Source: Eubacteriales Family XIII. Incertae Sedis bacterium (GTDB lineage Bacteria > Bacillota_A > Clostridia > Peptostreptococcales > Anaerovoracaceae). Taken from it: a DNA stretch of 10,396 nucleotides. The translations under genes were made by a program, and so were the position numbers. The stretch spans positions 1 through 10,396 of the forward strand of contig JAITLA010000277.1 in the NCBI GenBank assembly GCA_031278145.1. Reading direction: 5' to 3'. Positions within the stretch are counted from its first letter, which is position 1. Every line of letters starts with the position of its first letter. Positions 1 to 7,734 of this stretch are shown here, piece after piece. Below the pieces are notes generated by a model. It was not told the origin of the DNA. It saw only the letters and a list, made by a program, of their open reading frames with translations, and made no database searches.

Positions 1-1749
1 ATCCGCGCTCGGCGTGAAGATCACGTCGTAGGCGTCGATCCCCGCGTCCGGCACGTGCGCGGGTTCCGCCCACGCGAAGCCGCCGTACTCCGTAGAACCG
101 CCCGAAAGCGCCGCCGCAGAAAGCGGCTGTCCGTAGGGGATGGACGCGGCGGAGGGCCAAACGAGCTCCGGCGCCGGGGCCTTTGTGACGGCGGCGGTGG
201 GCGCGCTCGTCAGGCCGCCCATGTGGCTTGACGCCTTGATCGTGATTGAAAGCTTATGCCCGATGTCCGCGCCCGTGACCGTATAGGTCCGCGTGGTCGC
301 GTCCGCTATCGCCAGACCGTCGCGCTCCCACTGATAGGAGAGCGCGTCCATGCCGGCATTGAGCGACGTCACGTTGGCCGTAAGCGTCTGTCCATAGTAA
401 GGGCCGCCGTTCGGTATCTCTATCGCCACCGTGCCCGTGAGCATGGAGTTGCCCTCTGCGGTCGCGGCCGCCTGCACGGCGGCGGCCGCGTTCACCTTGC
501 CCCCCGCGGCCGTCGGGTCGGCGAGCGGCGTCGCCGTTGTCCGCAGGATGGACATCACGTCCGCGGGCGACAGGTTGGGGTTCACGTACAGCATCATCGC
601 GGCGACGCCCGCGACGACGGGCGCGGCCATGGAGGTGCCGGTCAGGCGCGCGTAGGCGTTGCTGCCCGCGGCCGAGCTCACCGTGCCGTAGATATCGGTC
701 CCGGGCGCGGAGATGTCCTTCGCCTCTCCGTAGTTTGAAGAACCGTCGCGCCGGCCGGTCCTGTTGAGGTTCACGACGCCGATGACGGCGTCGAAATCGC
801 CGGGCCAGACCGTATAGGGCATCTCCGCGCTGCCGTCGCTGTTTCCGGCCGCGCACACGACGGTGACGCCGCTCGAAACCGCGCCGTTCACCGCGCGCTC
901 CAGCGCGAGATCCCTCTCGCCGACGTAACCGAGGCTCATGTTGATCACCTTGGTCTTCGTTTCCCGCACGGCGTAGTCTATCGCGCCGATAAGGGCCTGC
1001 GTCGTGGCACCGTTGCTTTGGAATACGTTGAGGGGAATGACCTTCACGATGTTGTTCTTTTTGCCGGCCGCGACGCCGTCCGGGCCCATGCCGTTGTTTG
1101 CCGTGGCGCCTATGATGCCGACCACGTGCGTGCCGTGCGCCTCGTAGCCGGTGGTGGGATACGGCAGCACCGCCGGCGCCCGGCTGAAATCGCGGGCCAA
1201 GTCCGTGGCTATGTTTGCGGTGAGATCGGCGTGCCCCGGATAGGCGCTGTTGTCCAGCACGGTGACGTACACGGGATCGCGGCCGGAATATCCATCGATC
1301 CAATCCCAGGCGGCGGGCACGCCGATGTCGGCGAGGTGCCATTGGAGATCGGCGGCGCTTTCGTCCGCAAAGGGCGCGACGGGCGCGGCGGCGTCGGCGA
1401 GCGTGTAGAGGTAATTCGGCTGGGCAAAGTCCACGAGGGGGTTGTCGGAGAAGGCCTCCGCAGCCTCGTCCACCGTCAGATCCGCGGGCAGCTCCACGAG
1501 CGCGACCACGGCTTCCTCGTTCGGGAGCGCGAGGAGGTCCAGCAGCGCGCCCTCCGAGTCGTCGATCAGGTTTTCGGCCGCGCGCTCGCTCACGCTCTCG
1601 TCAAATACGACGATCAGCTCCCCGGGGACGCAGGATGCGTCGGGGCCCTTCGCCGCAGGCCCGTCGTCCGCGAAAAGCGGCGCGGGGAACGCGGAAAGCA
1701 AGAGGCAGAGCGCGAAAAGGGACGATAAGATTTTTCCGAACGGGCGCAT
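1..1749 (-). CDS. Secreted S8 subtilisin-like serine protease with C-terminal Ig/MBG-like modules (3' end outside window)
   Basis: Reading the minus strand from the ATG at 1749 gives 583 codons with no stop before the window edge, so the C-terminus is missing. Residues 1-27 look like a signal peptide (basic start, hydrophobic run around 8-22, cleavage probably after LFA). Residues about 40-115 resemble an S8 prodomain (VPGELIVVF at the start, AQPNYLY at the end). The catalytic domain spans about 135-430. It shows Asp166 (VTVLDNS), His205 (HGTHVVGII), oxyanion Asn303 (CAAGNS) and Ser373 (GTSMAAPVVAG), so all active residues are present. Residues about 436-523 resemble an Ig-like module (LSYQWERDG, TYTVTGADIGHKL). 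From about 530 an MBG-like repeat begins (IPYGQPLS, YDVIFTP). It should act outside the cell as a protease, perhaps wall- or surface-attached; any anchor (LPXTG or SLH) would lie beyond the edge. The start is supported by AAAGGAG nine bases upstream. It follows minD by 47 bp with no visible terminator between them. The family call is firm; substrate and anchoring are unknown. Confidence 0.95.
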   Translation of the reverse strand, partial: MRPFGKILSSLFALCLLLSAFPAPLFADDGPAAKGPDASCVPGELIVVFDESVSERAAENLIDDSEGALLDLLALPNEEAVVALVELPADLTVDEAAEAFSDNPLVDFAQPNYLYTLADAAAPVAPFADESAADLQWHLADIGVPAAWDWIDGYSGRDPVYVTVLDNSAYPGHADLTANIATDLARDFSRAPAVLPYPTTGYEAHGTHVVGIIGATANNGMGPDGVAAGKKNNIVKVIPLNVFQSNGATTQALIGAIDYAVRETKTKVINMSLGYVGERDLALERAVNGAVSSGVTVVCAAGNSDGSAEMPYTVWPGDFDAVIGVVNLNRTGRRDGSSNYGEAKDISAPGTDIYGTVSSAAGSNAYARLTGTSMAAPVVAGVAAMMLYVNPNLSPADVMSILRTTATPLADPTAAGGKVNAAAAVQAAATAEGNSMLTGTVAIEIPNGGPYYGQTLTANVTSLNAGMDALSYQWERDGLAIADATTRTYTVTGADIGHKLSITIKASSHMGGLTSAPTAAVTKAPAPELVWPSAASIPYGQPLSAAALSGGSTEYGGFAWAEPAHVPDAGIDAYDVIFTPSAD

Positions 1750-1796
1750 GGGTGTTCACTCCTTTTTGCATCGAGGCTTGTCTTCGTTACCATTCA

Positions 1797-2519
1797 TCAG
1801 AGGCTGAGCAGGCGGTCCGTGATCCGATTGAAGTTTTCTTCGATATAGCTGCCCCTTTGACAGACAATCGGAAGCCCGCAATTGGCGGAGATATTGATGT
1901 TCTCGTCGTATTGGATGATGCCTATGAGCGGCGGCCGCACGCGCGCGGACACATCCTCAAAGCCCGGGAAGAGGCCGCTCTGCATCAGGTCGCGGTTCAC
2001 CTTGTTCAGCACGCAGGCGCGCCGGGCCACCCCCGCCTCCGAGAGGCGGCGATCCGTCGCATCCGCGTCGCGCAGCGAAACATGCTCCAGCGTCGTCACG
2101 ATCACGGCGATGTCGCTGCCCGCGGCCGCCAGCGCCATATCCCGGCCCACGCCCGCGGGCCCGTCCACGAGCACATAGTCGTAGCTCTCGCGCAGCCGCG
2201 CGTAGAAGCCGGCCACGACCTCTCTGCCGAAGGTGAACTTGCGCCTGTCCTGGGTCGCCGGGATCATGTGGAGGCAGGGGAAGCGCCTGTCGCGCAGCAG
2301 GGCGCGGCGATGGCTGCACAGCTCGCCCAGGACATCCGCCACGTCAAAGATGACCTTGTTCTCGAGGCCCAGATAGATGTCCAGATTTCGCAAGCCGAGG
2401 TTCATGTCGATCATGACGACCTTCACGCCCCGTTCCGCGAGGGTGGCGCCGAGGTTCACCGTGAATATCGACTTGCCCACGCCACCCTTTCCCGATGCGG
2501 AGATGATGATTTTACCCAA
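1797..2519 (-). CDS. minD: MinD-family septum-site ATPase lacking the C-terminal membrane-targeting helix
   Basis: This is a 240-residue MinD/ParA-type (SIMIBI) ATPase. MinD normally dimerises on the membrane with ATP and recruits MinC to place the division site. The deviant Walker A is at 10-17 (GKGGVGKS, signature Lys11 and Lys16). The switch I region MNLGLRNLD is at 39-47, Walker B is at 115-123 (YVLVDGPAG, Asp119), and a MinD-typical block VSLRDADATDR is at 147-157. I chose the TTG at 2519 because it gives the family start MGKIIISASGKGG and has GAGG eight bases upstream, inside the PBP2 stop region. A TTG at 2576 would add 19 residues unlike the family and overlap PBP2. The protein ends at NRITDRLLSL, where E. 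coli and B. subtilis MinD (about 270 residues) continue into the amphipathic membrane helix. No minC lies upstream (10 bp to the PBP2 gene) and no minE downstream. It is expressed with the elongation genes. It may be a MinD paralogue with another role. Confidence 0.9.
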   Translation of the reverse strand: MGKIIISASGKGGVGKSIFTVNLGATLAERGVKVVMIDMNLGLRNLDIYLGLENKVIFDVADVLGELCSHRRALLRDRRFPCLHMIPATQDRRKFTFGREVVAGFYARLRESYDYVLVDGPAGVGRDMALAAAGSDIAVIVTTLEHVSLRDADATDRRLSEAGVARRACVLNKVNRDLMQSGLFPGFEDVSARVRPPLIGIIQYDENINISANCGLPIVCQRGSYIEENFNRITDRLLSL

Positions 2520-2529
2520 TTCCGTTTCC

Positions 2530-5283
2530 TCAATCGACTGTCGTACCGAGATTGTGGTCCCGGTACTGCTTTTCAAGCGCCATGTAGGTTGCGATGACCT
2601 CCTTCGCGATGGGCGCGGCGTTCAGCGAGCTGTTGCCCTGAAACACGAGCACCGCGACCGCGATATGCGGATCCTCCGCCGGCGCGAGCGCCACGACCCA
2701 CGAGAAGGGCCTGTAGCTGTCCTTGAAGGCATCCATGCGTTCCTCCGCCATCGCGGCGCTGTAGCCGCTCAGGTTGACGACCGCCCGGCGAACCGCTTTA
2801 TTTTTGGACGTGTAGATGTCGGGCAGCTGCGCCATGAGCCTGTTCATTTCGGCCTCGACGCTCTCCCAATCCAGGCCGGCGTCGATGCCGGACAGGTGCT
2901 CCTTGATGTATTCCACCTCGTCCGGGGGCTGGATGTAGCCGCTCTTCTGCGCGGTCCCCGTCTTGGCGGCGACGGAAACGGGCAGGCCCGCGAACTGGCT
3001 GTACAGGCTGCCGCGCGAGCCGCTCACGACGCGCTTCATGCCCTCTATCACGTCGTCGAGGAAGCCGTCGTCGCTGAGCGTCACCTTGACGCCGGGCTCC
3101 TTCTCGCGGATCCCCTCGCCCTCGACGGCCCGCACGAGGCTGACCTTGTTCTTGACCCCGCCGTTGCCTATGGTCGCGATGTAGTTCGCCACCTGCAGGG
3201 GCGTGTAGGCGTTCTCCCCCTGCCCTATCGAGATGTTCAGCTCGTCGCCCGTCGTCCATTGGGCGAAGTTGAAGTAGGTGGATTTGCAGGTGTCCGCGAC
3301 GCGATTGATCTGATCCGCCTCTATGCCCATGTCCTGCATGCGCGCGATGATCTCGGCGCGCTTCGGGTTTTCGTCCGCCCAGCTTACGATTTCCTCTATG
3401 CTGCCGCCCAGCAGCGCGGCGTCGTTCAGGTATTCCCGCGTAAAGTATTCCTCCGCGTTGTCGTACAGGTGGCGCTTCAGGAGGGCCTTCGTCATCTCCA
3501 TCTTCTTCGCGGCGTTCGGCACGCCGGCGGCCGTTTCGGACAGCTCTATGCCCGTGTATTGCCCGAGGCCGAACTGCTCCGCGTAGGAGGTGATCTTGTC
3601 GATATCGATGGCGCCCCTGTAGGAAAGCGGCTTGTTCCGATAGAAGTCCATGCCCGTCGCGATGTCGAAGAAATAGTAGTTGCACGACACCTCGAGCGCC
3701 TCATAGAGGTTCACGCTGCCGTGGCTGCGTCCGCTCGTGCTGTACAGGAGGCATTTGTAGGGCCTGTTCCCAACCGTCACGAAGCCGCCGTCGTAGAGGC
3801 GCATGTTCGGATTCAGGCCCGATTCGAGGGCCGCGATGGCCGTTATGGGCTTGAAGGTGGAGCCCGGCTGCACGGCGGTGCGCGTCGCCACGTTGTAGAG
3901 CGGCAGGGGCGCGAGCAGATCGCGCGGGTTCTGGCTCTGCAGGGCGTTCCAGTCCTCGTTGCCGATGCCCGTCGCGAAGAGGTTCGGATCGAAGCTCGGC
4001 ACGTTGGCGATGGCCAGCGGTTCCGCGGTTTTCACGTCGAGCACGACGACGGAGCCGACGTTCGCGTTGGGCTGCGCATCCCTGTACGTATAATCCCCCC
4101 ATTCGCTCTCAAAGGTTTCGCCGTTCCGCAGGCGCGTGAGCCCCTCGGCGAGGATGCTCTCGCAGGCCCGCTGCAGGGAAAGGTCTATGGTGAGATAGAC
4201 GTCCTTGCCCTTCTCCGCCACCTGCTCGCTGATCACCTTCTTCAACTCGCCGTGTGAATTGACCTGCACCTCCTTGATGCCGTCCTTGCCCTTGAGCGTG
4301 CTTTCGAGGCTGTTCTCCACGCCGTCGAGGCCGATCATGTCCGTGGGCCTGTAGCCCAGCTCGTCCACGTAGCGCGCCTTCAAGGATTCGGATATCTTGC
4401 CCATATAGCCCAGCACGTGGCTCGCCGCGTTGCCGTTGGGGTAGTATCGGATCGTTTCCGTCACGATGCTGACGCCCTTGAGGCCGTTGCCCATCTCCTC
4501 GATCTGCATGACCGTATCGTCCGAAACATTTGTCGCGATGCTCGCGGGGATGTACTGCCGGTAGCCGAGCAGCTTCAACTCGTTGCGCAATACGATCAGC
4601 TTGCGCGCCGTCACGACGGAAAGGCTTTCGTCTATCGCAAAGTAATCGCGGATCGCTTGGAAGGCGTCGCGCGCGGAGATGCTCGTTTCGAGGCCGTAGC
4701 GCTGCAGGAAGGCCGCCTTGTCCATATCCTTGGTGTAGTTCATGTGAACGACGGAGATGGGCGGCGTCACGCCGAGCTTCTGCATGTCGAGCTGCGCTTC
4801 ATAGGGGTCCAGATCCGCGTCGATGTTGTTCCTGCGGCGTATTTCGTCGAAGGCCTGTTCCGCCGAAAAATCCGCGGGCATGCCCTGCGAGAGCAGCCAT
4901 TCCTCTATCTCCGTCTGATGCCGGTACTTGAAGCCGCCGCTCTCGTGGACGATGGGGAAATTGTCGATGTAGGTTTCGCCGTTCTTCTCCAGTATCTCGA
5001 TCAGGCGCGCGGCCGTGTCGTTCAGCTCTTCGTCCCGCATATTGCCCCGGCTGAACTGCACCGTGAAGCTCGGCAGATTCCCGGCCAGAAGCCGGCCGTA
5101 GCGATCATAGATCTCCCCGCGCGGCGCGACCGTGTAGATGCTCCGCATGTCGTTGTCGTCGGCGGCGGAGGTCCACTCGTCGTGTTGCAGCACCGTCAGC
5201 ACGAAGAGCCGCAGGATCAGCGCGGCCATCAGGACGGCGGTGAGCAGCATGATCTGGTTGTCGCGCGGTTTGATCCACTTCAT
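2530..5283 (-). CDS. mrdA: Penicillin-binding protein 2 (class B elongation transpeptidase), enlarged
   Basis: This 917-residue protein is the D,D-transpeptidase that crosslinks peptidoglycan for side-wall growth with MreBCD and a RodA partner (rodA is not in this window). It has one N-terminal membrane anchor (about 11-31) and then the class B PBP dimerisation region (APRGEIYDRYGRLLA at 53-67). The transpeptidase domain carries SxxK at 475-478 (STFK, nucleophile Ser475), SxN at 533-535 (SCN) and KTGT at 774-777. The ATG at 5283 overlaps the mreD stop in ATGA, so translation is probably coupled. It is far longer than E. coli PBP2 (633). Extra charged, helix-prone stretches lie at about 590-665 (between SxN and KTG) and about 788-855 (after KTG). 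There is also a long region before the catalytic domain (about 85-260). No PASTA domains are seen, and the mreD neighbour argues for the elongation role over SpoVD or PBP2B. Family assignment is secure; the mrdA symbol rests on context. Confidence 0.95.
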   Translation of the reverse strand: MKWIKPRDNQIMLLTAVLMAALILRLFVLTVLQHDEWTSAADDNDMRSIYTVAPRGEIYDRYGRLLAGNLPSFTVQFSRGNMRDEELNDTAARLIEILEKNGETYIDNFPIVHESGGFKYRHQTEIEEWLLSQGMPADFSAEQAFDEIRRRNNIDADLDPYEAQLDMQKLGVTPPISVVHMNYTKDMDKAAFLQRYGLETSISARDAFQAIRDYFAIDESLSVVTARKLIVLRNELKLLGYRQYIPASIATNVSDDTVMQIEEMGNGLKGVSIVTETIRYYPNGNAASHVLGYMGKISESLKARYVDELGYRPTDMIGLDGVENSLESTLKGKDGIKEVQVNSHGELKKVISEQVAEKGKDVYLTIDLSLQRACESILAEGLTRLRNGETFESEWGDYTYRDAQPNANVGSVVVLDVKTAEPLAIANVPSFDPNLFATGIGNEDWNALQSQNPRDLLAPLPLYNVATRTAVQPGSTFKPITAIAALESGLNPNMRLYDGGFVTVGNRPYKCLLYSTSGRSHGSVNLYEALEVSCNYYFFDIATGMDFYRNKPLSYRGAIDIDKITSYAEQFGLGQYTGIELSETAAGVPNAAKKMEMTKALLKRHLYDNAEEYFTREYLNDAALLGGSIEEIVSWADENPKRAEIIARMQDMGIEADQINRVADTCKSTYFNFAQWTTGDELNISIGQGENAYTPLQVANYIATIGNGGVKNKVSLVRAVEGEGIREKEPGVKVTLSDDGFLDDVIEGMKRVVSGSRGSLYSQFAGLPVSVAAKTGTAQKSGYIQPPDEVEYIKEHLSGIDAGLDWESVEAEMNRLMAQLPDIYTSKNKAVRRAVVNLSGYSAAMAEERMDAFKDSYRPFSWVVALAPAEDPHIAVAVLVFQGNSSLNAAPIAKEVIATYMALEKQYRDHNLGTTVD

Positions 5284-5813
5284 TTCATTATAAAGCCTTT
5301 CGCTTCCTTGAAACCGCCTTTGTATTCGCGGTCCTTCCTGTGCCGGATGACCCCGCGGCGGAGGATCAGGTGGAGGATCATCACAAACAGCAGATTGTAG
5401 GCTATCGACACGGGCTGCAGGCCGAGTATGTAAAGCAGCGTGTGCGGTATCCCCGCCAACTTGTAGACGCCCCAATACACGGCGTTGTTCAGAAGCGTGC
5501 CGGCCAGCCCGGCCGCCAGGGCGGGGAGCAGGAGCTCGTGGTTCAGGTAGCGCTTGATCCGCATCACGAGCAGGGCGGCGGCCATCTGCGACACGGCGGA
5601 AATCCCGACGTACAGCCCGAACTCGATATCCCGGAGGATGCCGAAGATCACGCCAAACACGAGGCCGAAGGGCTCCTCGTACAGGAAGGCGAACACGATC
5701 ACGAGGCAGAGCAGGACGTTCGGGGCCACGTCGTATACCGCGATGTAGCGCAGCATCGTGGATTGTATGACGAAGGCCGCGAGGAAGATCGGGATCGCGT
5801 AACGCAGCCTCAT
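5280..5813 (-). CDS. mreD: Rod shape-determining membrane protein MreD
   Basis: This 177-residue, strongly hydrophobic protein has about five or six membrane segments (roughly 5-24, 31-45, 48-60, 67-85, 96-117, 130-151) and a basic cytoplasmic tail from about 152. The segment around 47-66 (EPFGLVFGVIFGILRDIEFG) has the glycine-rich pattern ending in an Asp that is typical of MreD. MreD is the integral-membrane part of the elongation scaffold and balances MreC in activating PBP2/RodA. The length matches the family (about 160-175). The ATG at 5813 overlaps the mreC stop by 4 bp and the gene's own stop overlaps the PBP2 start by 4 bp, so all three are probably translationally coupled. The frame stays open upstream of this ATG inside mreC, but that sequence is Arg-rich and not MreD-like. 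Sequence conservation in MreD is low, so the call leans on topology plus position. Confidence 0.93.
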   Translation of the reverse strand: MRLRYAIPIFLAAFVIQSTMLRYIAVYDVAPNVLLCLVIVFAFLYEEPFGLVFGVIFGILRDIEFGLYVGISAVSQMAAALLVMRIKRYLNHELLLPALAAGLAGTLLNNAVYWGVYKLAGIPHTLLYILGLQPVSIAYNLLFVMILHLILRRGVIRHRKDREYKGGFKEAKGFIMK

Positions 5814-6631
5814 AGCAACACCGTCACCTTCCGAATGCTCTTGAAGTAGGCCGCCGGCTCCACATGCACCGTCTTGAGCGGGGAATCGTGGTTCCATTCG
5901 ACGCTCGTCACCTTGCCGATTGTGAGGCCGGGGGGATAAAATCCGCCGATTGCGGAGGTGATAAGGCGGTCCCCCTCCCGCACCGCGGCGGTTTCGTCCA
6001 GCATATAGCCCGTGAGCTTGCCGTTGCCGTCGCCGTGCAGCATGCCAAGCCATTCGAGGTTTCTGAACACCTGAAAGCCCACCTTGTTGGTTTCGTCCAC
6101 GACGGAGATCACCTTGGCCGTGTGCTCGCCGGCCGACATCACGCGCCCGATCAGGCCGTCGCCGTCGATCACGACGGAATCACTCGAAACGCCGTCCGCG
6201 GCGCCGGCGTTGATCGTGAAGATGTTGAAGCCGCTCGACTTGTCGAGCCCGATCACGTCTGCGGTGACGAGCGCGTAGTCGCCCTCGAGATCCGCGTAAT
6301 TCAGCGCCTCGGACAGCTTTTCGAGATCGACGAGGTCCGCGTCCGAAAGCCGCGATTCGTTCAGCTCGCGCTCGAGTTCCTCCACGCGCGTCCTGAGCCG
6401 CTCGTTCTCCCGCACGAGCTCGTTTGAGAGCAGGTAGACGGAAAAGCGCTCGTCCAGAAAACGCGCCGCCCGCGCAAAGGGCGCCTGCATCGCGCCGAGC
6501 GCGCGCCCGGCCGCTCTGCCGAGGATGTTGCTCTCTCCGAAGGTCTGGTATGAAACCAGAACAAGAATGAGTAAGGCGGCGAAAACCGCGATGATCGTGC
6601 TTGCTCCGGTGTGCTTCCGTATCCATCTCAT
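5810..6631 (-). CDS. mreC: Rod shape-determining protein MreC
   Basis: This is a 273-residue MreC. It has a short cytoplasmic start, one membrane segment (about 11-28), a coiled coil (about 68-112, rich in Glu, Arg and Leu heptads) and then the extracytoplasmic beta-barrel domain. The barrel signatures GLIGRV (159-164) and FYPPGLTIGKV (231-241) match the family's conserved G-x-IGxV and P-x-GL-x-IGxV blocks. MreC binds and activates PBP2 from outside the membrane and links it to MreB through MreD. It starts with ATG at 6631. The upstream ribosome site is weak (GGAAAA about 14 bases back) and lies just after a GC-rich hairpin in the 65-bp gap from mreB. Its stop overlaps mreD in ATGA. The length matches B. 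subtilis MreC (about 290). Confidence 0.95.
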   Translation of the reverse strand: MRWIRKHTGASTIIAVFAALLILVLVSYQTFGESNILGRAAGRALGAMQAPFARAARFLDERFSVYLLSNELVRENERLRTRVEELERELNESRLSDADLVDLEKLSEALNYADLEGDYALVTADVIGLDKSSGFNIFTINAGAADGVSSDSVVIDGDGLIGRVMSAGEHTAKVISVVDETNKVGFQVFRNLEWLGMLHGDGNGKLTGYMLDETAAVREGDRLITSAIGGFYPPGLTIGKVTSVEWNHDSPLKTVHVEPAAYFKSIRKVTVLL

Positions 6632-6662
6632 GGCTGTTCTGTCGTTTTCCGGGAATCCCGCC

Positions 6663-6682
6663 GCGCGGCAAAAGGGCCGCGC
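6663..6682 (-). other. mreB-mreC intergenic hairpin B
   Basis: Arms GCGCGGC and GCCGCGC (7 bp, perfect) enclose the loop CCTTTT. It has no U tract after it. Its first arm shares bases with hairpin A, so the two cannot form together. It lies about 30 bases before the mreC ATG and may set the mreC level or mark an RNA processing site. Confidence 0.45.
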
Positions 6683-6695
6683 AAAGGAAGGCCCT
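6673..6695 (-). terminator. mreB-mreC intergenic hairpin A, weak terminator-like
   Basis: Right after the mreB stop, AGGGCC (6690-6695) pairs with GGCCCT (6673-6678) around an 11-base loop. The descending arm runs into TTTT on the minus strand, a short U tract. A full stop is unlikely because mreC has no other clear promoter; partial attenuation is possible. It competes with hairpin B. Confidence 0.3.
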
Positions 6696-6696
6696 G

Positions 6697-7734
6697 TTAT
6701 TTCAGCAGCTTTTTGCTGGAGTAACGCTCCAATTTTTCGATGTTTTTCAGGCTCTTGCCCGTGCCCTCGGCCACGGCCTCGAGCGCGTTTTCGGCGATGA
6801 ACACCTGCAAGCCCGTATGCCGCGTGATCAGCTTGTCCAGCCCGCGAATCAGGCCGCCGCCGCCGGAGAGCACCATGCCGTGGCTCACGATGTCGGCCGC
6901 CAGCTCGGGCGGCGTATGTTCCAGGGTGTTCTTGACGCCGTCTATGATCACGCCTATGGGCTCTTCCAAGGCTTCGTGTATCTCCTTGGACGACACCTTG
7001 ATGATCTTGGGCAGCCCCGTGATGATGTCGCGGCCCTTGGCGTCGAGATAGAGCAGCTTCTCGTCCTCGTCCGCGCCGTCGTCTATGTAGGCGCAGCCGA
7101 TTGCGATCTTCAATTCCTCCGCGGTCCGATCCCCAACAAGGAGATCGTAGGAGCGCCGCATGTAGGCGATGATGGCCTCGTTCAGCTTGTCGCCCGCGTG
7201 GCGCAGGGAGGTGCTCGTCACGATGCCGCCGAGGGCGATCACCGCGATGTCCGAGGTCCCGCCGCCGATGTCGGCTATCATGCAGCCCATGGGGTCGTCC
7301 ACGGGCAGGCCGCAGCCTATCGCGGCGGCCATGGGCTCGTCGAGTATGAACACGTCCCGCGCGCCCATCTGCCGTATCACCTCTTCCACGGCGCGCTTCT
7401 CCACCTCCGTGACGCCCGAGGGCACGCCGACCACGATGCGTATGCGCGTCAAGATCCCCGCGCCGTCCAATATCCCCTTCAGGAACACCCGCAGCATGTT
7501 CGCCGTCATCTCAAAATCCGAGATGACGCCGTCCTGCAGCGGCCGCACGACCCTGATGTGCTCGGGCGTCTTTCCGATCATGTCCTTCGCCTCGCGTCCC
7601 ACGGCCAGTATCTTGCGCAGGCCCGTATCGACGGCGATCACGGAGGGCTGGTTCACCACGATGCCCTTGCCCTTTATGTAGATCAGCGTATTGGCGGTCC
7701 CGAGATCGATTCCTATATCCTTGTTGAACAGCAT
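6697..7734 (-). CDS. mreB: Actin-like cell-shape protein MreB
   Basis: This is a 345-residue MreB, the ATP-dependent actin homologue whose membrane filaments orient side-wall synthesis. The actin-fold nucleotide motifs are visible: phosphate 1 at 10-16 (DLGTANT), the connecting helix FILDEPMAAAIG at 129-140, phosphate 2 at 155-162 (DIGGGTSD) and the adenosine loop LSGGGGLIRGLD at 289-300. The short N-terminus (MLFNKDIGIDLG) fits Gram-positive MreB. It ends in a lysine-rich tail. The ATG at 7734 is the first possible start after an in-frame TAG twelve bases upstream. The Shine-Dalgarno AAAGGAG sits 14 bases away, longer than usual. It follows radC by 80 bp, the classic Bacillota arrangement, which favours MreB over Mbl or MreBH. 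Confidence 0.98.
   Translation of the reverse strand: MLFNKDIGIDLGTANTLIYIKGKGIVVNQPSVIAVDTGLRKILAVGREAKDMIGKTPEHIRVVRPLQDGVISDFEMTANMLRVFLKGILDGAGILTRIRIVVGVPSGVTEVEKRAVEEVIRQMGARDVFILDEPMAAAIGCGLPVDDPMGCMIADIGGGTSDIAVIALGGIVTSTSLRHAGDKLNEAIIAYMRRSYDLLVGDRTAEELKIAIGCAYIDDGADEDEKLLYLDAKGRDIITGLPKIIKVSSKEIHEALEEPIGVIIDGVKNTLEHTPPELAADIVSHGMVLSGGGGLIRGLDKLITRHTGLQVFIAENALEAVAEGTGKSLKNIEKLERYSSKKLLK

Noticed and set aside
254..1342. Minus-strand frame of 362 codons inside the subtilase gene
   Set aside because: The protein is almost all Arg/Gly/His and lies in a different frame from the catalytic triad-bearing subtilase reading frame, which is open throughout.
1750..1796. Terminator or promoter between minD and the subtilase
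   Set aside because: The 47 bp contain no stem followed by a U tract and no paired -35/-10 boxes, only the subtilase ribosome site.
1797..1860. Frameshift hiding the MinD membrane helix
   Set aside because: The other two frames past the stop give short, polar or early-terminated sequences, none resembling an amphipathic helix.
2517..2530. minC hidden between the PBP2 gene and minD
   Set aside because: Only 10 bp separate the PBP2 stop and the minD start, so there is no room.
2377..4257. Long open frame of over 600 codons on the plus strand, opposite the PBP2 gene
   Set aside because: It is antisense to a clear PBP2, has Arg/His/Val-rich composition, no known motif and no ribosome site. Long antisense frames are common in GC-rich coding DNA.
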